Shown here one piece after another: positions 59,666-64,000 of a DNA stretch of 64,000 bases. The DNA is from Winogradskya consettensis (GTDB lineage: Bacteria; Actinomycetota; Actinomycetes; Mycobacteriales; Micromonosporaceae). Where the stretch lies: positions 17,321 to 81,320 of the forward strand of contig NZ_BOQP01000019.1 of the NCBI RefSeq assembly GCF_018332715.1. The letters are read 5' to 3'. The notes beneath the pieces were generated by a model. It did not search any database, was not told the origin of the DNA, and saw only the letters and a list, made by a program, of their open reading frames with translations. Both the position numbers and the translations under genes were made by a program. How positions within the stretch are numbered: position 1 is the first letter of the stretch; every line of letters begins with the position of its first letter.

Positions 59666-60721
59666 TCAGCTGAGCAGCGGGGTCAGTTTGTCGGCGATCG
59701 CCTGGTGTCCTTTGTCGTTCGGGTGGACGGAATCGCTCAGTCCATCCGACGGCAGCCAGCCGGTGGTGTCGACGTAAACGACATTGGTGTCGCCGGCGTT
59801 TTTGCGCGCTTGGACAGCGGCCTGCGTCTCCACGGCGTAGCGGCCGATGAATGTGCGCAGTGCGACCAGCTTGGCGTTGGGGAACTTCGCCCGGATCTGC
59901 TGCAGGAAAGTGGTGTACTTCGCCTGGAAGACGGCCCCGGTCACACCGTGGCTCTTGTCGTTGGTGCCGAGGTTGATCACCACGGCGGTGGGCGTGTAAC
60001 GGGCGAAGTTCCACTGGTCGGTGCCCACCTGGCCACCGCTGGACATCCAATAACGCGTCTCGTGCGCCCAGCAGGCATCCGTGGTCTCGGAAAGGCACAT
60101 ACCACCGATCGCGATCTGCGTATGGTCGGCGCCGAGCCGCTCCCCGGTCACGAACGCGTAGTCCGTGACGGCCAGTTTGGTGCTCGTGGTGCCCGCCGTG
60201 ATCGAGTCACCGATGAATTCGATCAGTTTCGTGCGGGCGGGCGCCTTGAAAGTGGTGGCGCCCGCGTCCAGCGTGAGGCCTTGGAAGACCGCGTCACCGG
60301 TGTACGACCCGGCCACCTGCCGGTAGCTCACGATCAGTGTGTGATTGCCCGCCGCCAGCGCCGCCGGAGTCAGATTGACCGTTCCGGACACATTGCTGTA
60401 CGCCGTGAACACTCCGCCGTCGATGCTCGCCCAGAAACTGATCGTGTTGCGCTGCTTGAGTTTGACCGTCCTGCCGGTGAATCCGACTCGGACGTAAGCA
60501 CCGGCCCAGTACGGCACGTACGCCGAACTGTTCGTGGTGTTCCACCGCCCGACAAAGCTGATGTTCGTATCCGTCGGCGACCCGTCCCCGACCGCGGCAA
60601 TGGCGGCAGGCGCACCGATCGCGGCGCCGGCGGCAGGCGTGTTCATCGCTGCGCCGAGGGTGAGCCCGAGGCTGAGCAGCGCGGTGAGGACGATGCGCCG
60701 TGTTTGCTTCCCGATGACCAT
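59666..60721 (-). CDS. Secreted CE2-like SGNH esterase
   Basis: A 351-residue secreted esterase: signal peptide about 1-34, then an N-terminal beta-sandwich (about 50-155: ISFVGRWNTTNSSAYVPYW, FWASIDGGVF) and a C-terminal SGNH domain with IEFIGDSIT (nucleophile Ser), INLGTNDKS and SDSVHPNDKGH. This two-domain plan fits CE2-type deacetylases acting on xylan or mannan acetyl groups. It converges on the MEKHLA gene with a five-base gap and is divergent from an alpha/beta hydrolase. Confidence 0.87.
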   Translation of the reverse strand: MVIGKQTRRIVLTALLSLGLTLGAAMNTPAAGAAIGAPAAIAAVGDGSPTDTNISFVGRWNTTNSSAYVPYWAGAYVRVGFTGRTVKLKQRNTISFWASIDGGVFTAYSNVSGTVNLTPAALAAGNHTLIVSYRQVAGSYTGDAVFQGLTLDAGATTFKAPARTKLIEFIGDSITAGTTSTKLAVTDYAFVTGERLGADHTQIAIGGMCLSETTDACWAHETRYWMSSGGQVGTDQWNFARYTPTAVVINLGTNDKSHGVTGAVFQAKYTTFLQQIRAKFPNAKLVALRTFIGRYAVETQAAVQARKNAGDTNVVYVDTTGWLPSDGLSDSVHPNDKGHQAIADKLTPLLS

Positions 60722-60764
60722 GATGGCGCACCTCTCTCGCTGACTTCCCTGGCCAGGGTCGCTC

Positions 60765-60776
60765 TATAATCGACAT
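60765..60776 (+). promoter_or_regulatory. Consensus -10 of a leaderless gene
   Basis: TATAAT (60765-60770) ends six bases before the ATG at 60777 and no ribosome-binding site exists. CTGACT at 60740-60745 is a possible but widely spaced -35 (19 bases). Confidence 0.6.
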
Positions 60777-61547
60777 ATGTCAATGTTACGGGGAACGGTC
60801 CCGCATGTTTCCGGCCCGCACGTTTCCGGCCCGCATGGCCCGGTGCCGGTGCGCATCCACGAACCGCAGGACACGGCGCGAGCCGCGAGGGCCGGCCTCG
60901 TCTGGGCGCACGGCGGCGGATTTCGGCACGGCGACCTGGACATGCCCGAGGCGGACATGGTCGCGGCCGAGCTGTGCCGTCGCGCGGGGGTCACCGTCGT
61001 CTCGGTCGGCTACCGGCTGGCGGTCGGCGGGGTGCGCTACCCGGTGCCGGTTGACGACGTGGACGCGGTCTGGCAGTGGGCGTGCGCTCAGGGCTTCGCC
61101 GATCGGGTCGGCATCGGCGGGGCGAGCGCGGGGGCCGCGCTGGCGATGTCCACCGCGCTGCGTGCGCGCGACGCCGGGCGGCGTACCCCGGATCTGCTGC
61201 TGCTCGCCTACCCGTTCGTGCACTACCCGGTGCCCGGCGCCGCTGGCTACGACGACATGGTCCACAACTATGTCGGCCGCCTCACCGACCTGCCCCCGGA
61301 TGCCCTGCCCGGCGGGGCGCCGCTGGAAGGACTCCCCGCGACTCACGTGCTGTTGTCCGAGTTCGACGATCTCCGGGCCTCGGGCGAGCTCCTCGCCCAC
61401 CAGTTACGCGAGGCGAAGGTCCCGGTGACCACCTACCTGGCCCGCGGCGCCACCCACGGCCACCTGAACCGTCCCGCCGACCATCCCGACGCCGTCGACG
61501 AGTCCCTGAACTACTTCGCCGGAGCCCTGCGCACCATGCTCCAGTGA
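60777..61547 (+). CDS. Alpha/beta hydrolase (acetyl-esterase-like)
   Basis: A 256-residue hydrolase of the hormone-sensitive-lipase-like group: oxyanion motif WAHGGGF, VSVGYRLA, nucleophile Ser in GGASAG, acid in SEFDDLR and His in GATHGH. Near the N-terminus VSGPH occurs twice, encoded by a 15-base tandem repeat at 60808-60837. Intracellular. Divergent from the secreted CE2-like esterase; it could hydrolyse imported acylated sugars, but that is inference. Confidence 0.9.
   Translation: MSMLRGTVPHVSGPHVSGPHGPVPVRIHEPQDTARAARAGLVWAHGGGFRHGDLDMPEADMVAAELCRRAGVTVVSVGYRLAVGGVRYPVPVDDVDAVWQWACAQGFADRVGIGGASAGAALAMSTALRARDAGRRTPDLLLLAYPFVHYPVPGAAGYDDMVHNYVGRLTDLPPDALPGGAPLEGLPATHVLLSEFDDLRASGELLAHQLREAKVPVTTYLARGATHGHLNRPADHPDAVDESLNYFAGALRTMLQ
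60808..60837 (+). repeat. 15-base tandem repeat encoding VSGPH-VSGPH
   Basis: GTTTCCGGCCCGCAC (60808-60822) is followed by GTTTCCGGCCCGCAT (60823-60837), differing at the last base only. It lengthens the N-terminus of the hydrolase in frame. Confidence 0.9.
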
Positions 61548-61615
61548 TCTGCGCCTGCGGGCGTCGCCCCGGCCGGTGACACGTGGCCGCACGGCGCGCA
61601 GCCGATCGGGCAGGG

Positions 61616-62503
61616 TCAGTGGGTGCGGGCTGGTTCGGGGGCTGAGTCCGGGGTGAGGCCGTTGAGGGGGACCTGGCGGGTGTCCGGGTCGTCGTCGAGG
61701 CGTACCTGGTAGCCCGCGGGTGGTCCGGTCTGGTCCCATTCGACGCCGACGACGGTGCCCGGGCGCTCGCCGACGCGGACGCGGGTGCCGGGCGGGTGGG
61801 CGCCGTGGGGTTCGACGAGCAGGGCGTCGAGGATGTGCCGGGCGCCGTCGAGGGAGCTGCGCAGGCTGGTGGAGCGCAGCTCGCGGCCCAGGGCGATCGC
61901 CGCGTCGCGGATCCGGCGGTCGGGGGTGGCCTCGCCGGCGGTGATCGCGGCTTCCACGCGGACCCACAGGCGCCACCGGTCGTGGTCGAGCAGGTGCCGG
62001 GCGGCGCGGTCGAGGGCGGCGAGGGAGATGTCGACGGCGGCTTCCTCGCCGAGCTCGGCGGCCCAGGCCAGCTCGTCGGCGGGGGGAAGCAGGTTCGGGG
62101 ATTCGTGCTCGAGGACGGCGTACAACATGGCCAGGGCTGTTTCGCGGCCTTCGCCGTGGTAGAGCGGGCCGATGCCGGCAGTCGCGCGCAGCGGCGGGAA
62201 GCGGGTGGTCAGGTGGGCGGCCCGGCCCAGGGGGAGTTTCGTGGCCAGCCGGGTGTCGCTCACCCGGGAGTTGAACGTGCGGTGTTCGCGGGCAGCGAAC
62301 ATCCAGGCCCGGTGCTCGTCGGTGCCGATGGGGAAGCTGGGGCGTGCGGGGATCGCGGGAACGGCGGGTGCCGGGGCCTGCGTCCGGGCTGTGAGCAGGC
62401 GGGCAGCGACCGAATAGGCCACGCCGAGCTCGGCCGCAAGGGCGCGGATCGCGCGTTTGCGCGCGCGGTCTGGTGCCGGTTGCCGATCTCTGGTTGCGCT
62501 CAT
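61616..62503 (-). CDS. Conserved hypothetical protein divergent from clpC
   Basis: A 295-residue soluble protein. The N-terminus has a helix-turn-helix-like stretch (IRALAAELGVAYSVAARLL), then helical regions (AMLYAVLEHESPNLLPPADE, LDRAARHLLDHDRWRLWV) and a small beta domain at the end with GTRVRVGERPGTVVGVEWD, like a KOW/SH3-type barrel. GGGAGGA precedes the ATG at 62503. Not recognised as a named family; possibly a DNA-linked regulator given the N-terminus. The open frame extends far upstream but that part lies opposite clpC and is not real. Confidence 0.75.
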   Translation of the reverse strand: MSATRDRQPAPDRARKRAIRALAAELGVAYSVAARLLTARTQAPAPAVPAIPARPSFPIGTDEHRAWMFAAREHRTFNSRVSDTRLATKLPLGRAAHLTTRFPPLRATAGIGPLYHGEGRETALAMLYAVLEHESPNLLPPADELAWAAELGEEAAVDISLAALDRAARHLLDHDRWRLWVRVEAAITAGEATPDRRIRDAAIALGRELRSTSLRSSLDGARHILDALLVEPHGAHPPGTRVRVGERPGTVVGVEWDQTGPPAGYQVRLDDDPDTRQVPLNGLTPDSAPEPARTH

Positions 62504-62713
62504 CGTGGTCCTCCCTCGCCCATCGTAGGTCACCTTCGTTGTATGGTTGCGAGGCAGCGCGCCTGCACGAGCGTAGCGAGGCTCCCCACGCGGGTCACGC
62601 GTCAACGCCAAGAGGCTTCGACTCAGCGCACGCAACTCCTGTCCGCTTCCGCACGTGCGCGTGCGTTGCCTTGGGCGGGGTGCGTGGGGCTTCGCTGCGA
62701 GGACGTGATTGTC

Positions 62714-64000
62714 GTGTTCGAGCGGTTCACAGACCGTGCCCGACGGGTTGTCGTCCTGGCCCAAGAAGAGGCCCGGATGCTCAACCACAACTACATCGGG
62801 ACAGAGCACATCCTGCTCGGCCTGATCCATGAGGGTGAGGGTGTTGCCGCGAAGGCTCTGGAGAGCCTTGGTATCTCTCTCGAGGGGGTCCGGCAGCAGG
62901 TCGAGGAGATCATCGGTCAGGGTCAGCAGGCGCCGAGCGGGCACATTCCGTTCACGCCGCGGGCCAAGAAGGTGCTGGAGCTGTCGCTGCGCGAGGCTCT
63001 GCAGCTGGGCCACAACTACATCGGCACGGAGCACATCCTGCTGGGCCTGATCCGCGAGGGCGAGGGTGTTGCCGCCCAGGTCCTGGTGAAGCTCGGCGCG
63101 GACCTCAACCGGGTTCGTCAGCAGGTCATCCAGTTGCTCTCGGGCTATCAGGGCAAGGAGCCGACGGCGTCCGGCGAGCCTGCCGCACCGTCCTCGTCGA
63201 CCGTCCTCGATCAATTCGGGACGAACCTCACGCAGGCCGCCCGTGAGGGCAAGCTCGACCCGGTCATCGGCCGGGAGAAGGAAATCGAGCGCGTGATGCA
63301 GGTGCTGTCGCGCCGGATGAAGAACAACCCCGTCCTGACGGGTGAGCCGGGCGTCGGCAAGACCGCCGCGGTGGAAGGCCTGGCCCAGGCGATCGTCAAG
63401 GGCGAGGTCCCGGAGACGCTGAAGGACAAGCAGCTCTACACCCTCGACATGGGCTCCCTCGTCGCCGGTTCGCGCTATCGCGGTGACTTCGAGGAACGTC
63501 TCAAGAAGGTGCTGAAGGAAGTAGGCACCCGGGGCGACATCATCCTGTTCATCGACGAGATCCACACGCTGGTCGGCGCGGGTGCCGCCGAGGGCGCGAT
63601 CGACGCCGCCTCGATCCTGAAGCCGATGCTCGCGCGTGGTGAGCTGCAGCTGATCGGCGCGACCACCCTCGACGAGTACAGGAAGTTCGTCGAGAAGGAC
63701 AAGGCGCTGGAGCGTCGTTTCCAGCCGATCCAGGTGGCCGAGCCGTCGCTGGCGCACACGATCGAGATCCTCAAGGGTCTGCGTGACCGTTACGAGGCGC
63801 ATCACCGGATCAGCATCACCGACGCGGCTCTGGTCGCGGCGGCGACGCTGGCTGACCGTTACATCTCGGACCGGTTCCTGCCGGACAAGGCGATCGACCT
63901 GATCGATGAGGCCGGGGCGCGGATGCGGATCCGTCGGATGACCGCACCGCCGGACCTGCGTGACTTCGACGAGCGTATCGCTCAGGTGCGTCGTGACAAG
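62714..64000 (+). CDS. clpC: ATP-dependent Clp protease ATPase subunit ClpC (3' partial)
   Basis: The first 429 codons of a class I Clp/Hsp100 unfoldase; the gene runs off the window end. GTG 62714 gives VFERFTDRARRVVVLAQEEA, the canonical ClpC start. Two N-terminal repeats follow (HNYIGTEHILLGL occurs twice, about residues 25 and 100), then the D1 AAA+ domain with Walker A GEPGVGKT and Walker B ILFIDEIHTLVGAG, and the start of the middle domain (ALERRFQPI before it, DFDERIAQVRRDK at the end). It unfolds proteins for ClpP. GAGGA lies 10 bases upstream of the start; the 210-base gap 62504-62713 holds the divergent promoters, with no clear regulator box. Confidence 0.97.
   Translation, partial: MFERFTDRARRVVVLAQEEARMLNHNYIGTEHILLGLIHEGEGVAAKALESLGISLEGVRQQVEEIIGQGQQAPSGHIPFTPRAKKVLELSLREALQLGHNYIGTEHILLGLIREGEGVAAQVLVKLGADLNRVRQQVIQLLSGYQGKEPTASGEPAAPSSSTVLDQFGTNLTQAAREGKLDPVIGREKEIERVMQVLSRRMKNNPVLTGEPGVGKTAAVEGLAQAIVKGEVPETLKDKQLYTLDMGSLVAGSRYRGDFEERLKKVLKEVGTRGDIILFIDEIHTLVGAGAAEGAIDAASILKPMLARGELQLIGATTLDEYRKFVEKDKALERRFQPIQVAEPSLAHTIEILKGLRDRYEAHHRISITDAALVAAATLADRYISDRFLPDKAIDLIDEAGARMRIRRMTAPPDLRDFDERIAQVRRDK

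Noticed and set aside
62504..62713. Possible ClgR or CtsR site upstream of clpC (TTCGCTGCGAGG near 62690)
   Set aside because: The match to the recalled ClgR pattern is partial and lacks the full dyad, so it is not listed as a site.
62504..63805. Long open frame on the minus strand opposite clpC, continuous with the hypothetical protein at 61616-62503
   Set aside because: It mirrors clpC codons, is rich in Leu, Arg, Asp and Gln without domain pattern, and has no start signal. Only the part downstream of ATG 62503 has a ribosome-binding site and protein-like composition.
1..64000. CRISPR arrays, insertion sequences, integrases or attachment sites
   Set aside because: No regularly spaced repeats, transposase or recombinase genes, or flanking direct repeats were recognised.

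Overview
The window is about 64 kb of very GC-rich DNA with strongly GC-biased third codon positions. GTG and TTG starts are common, ATGA and TGATG overlaps are frequent, and several genes appear to be leaderless. Together with the DUF574-type methyltransferase, CU044_5270-like protein, DUF7019-like protein, WXG-type secretion remnant, fused FecCD permease and class I ClpC, this points to a filamentous actinomycete, most likely Micromonosporaceae (Actinoplanes-like). No rRNA, tRNA, CRISPR array or intact insertion sequence was seen.

Layout. 1-4.6 kb: the 3' end of a PASTA-like protein, an acyl-CoA dehydrogenase, and a NarL-type two-component operon whose small first protein is related to the extracytoplasmic tail of the kinase. 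5.0-15.6 kb: a plant cell wall (pectin) island. A pectinesterase, a rhamnogalacturonan acetylesterase and a pectate lyase form one operon. It is bracketed by two paralogous OmpR regulator/histidine kinase/four-cysteine lipoprotein cassettes facing each other, followed by a GH43 arabinan-degrading enzyme. 15.7-20 kb: a small membrane protein, cupin, AraC regulator, DUF1772 protein and a secreted M36 metallopeptidase. 20-21.7 kb: a MarR regulator and metallo-beta-lactamase-fold hydrolase with matching palindromic operators. 21.7-26.6 kb: a CUT1 sugar importer without its own ATPase, divergent from a ROK regulator, then a broken snapalysin gene. 26.6-28.3 kb: GNAT acetyltransferase, PEBP protein and divergent MarR regulator. 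28.3-34.7 kb: a signalling island with a kinase-WD40 protein, a zinc-finger TPR protein and a C4 protein in one operon, divergent from a DUF7019-like protein and a second kinase. 34.7-41.3 kb: AraC regulator, PPOX-FNR-ferredoxin fusion, and a WD40/DUF574 methyltransferase pair. 41.4-47.1 kb: alpha/beta hydrolase, then a siderophore importer with an iron box and an AraC regulator. 47.1-51.5 kb: ECF sigma factor with CU044_5270-like partner, aldo/keto reductase, a second rhamnogalacturonan acetylesterase and an I36-like inhibitor. 51.7-55.6 kb: MMPL exporter divergent from a NarL two-component system. 55.8-57.1 kb: a decayed type VII secretion-related locus. 57.1-61.5 kb: a Mug-like glycosylase, a plant-type class II ketol-acid reductoisomerase coupled to a MEKHLA-domain protein, a CE2-like esterase and an alpha/beta hydrolase. 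61.6-64 kb: a conserved hypothetical protein and the 5' part of clpC.

How it works together. The secreted pectin, arabinan and acetyl-ester hydrolases, with the sugar importer, describe a soil saprophyte that attacks plant polysaccharide. The most interesting unexplained structures are the duplicated lipoprotein/RR/HK cassettes, the kinase-WD40/TPR/zinc protein island facing DUF7019-kinase, the NarL kinase with a duplicated tail domain, and the plant-like KARI-MEKHLA pair.
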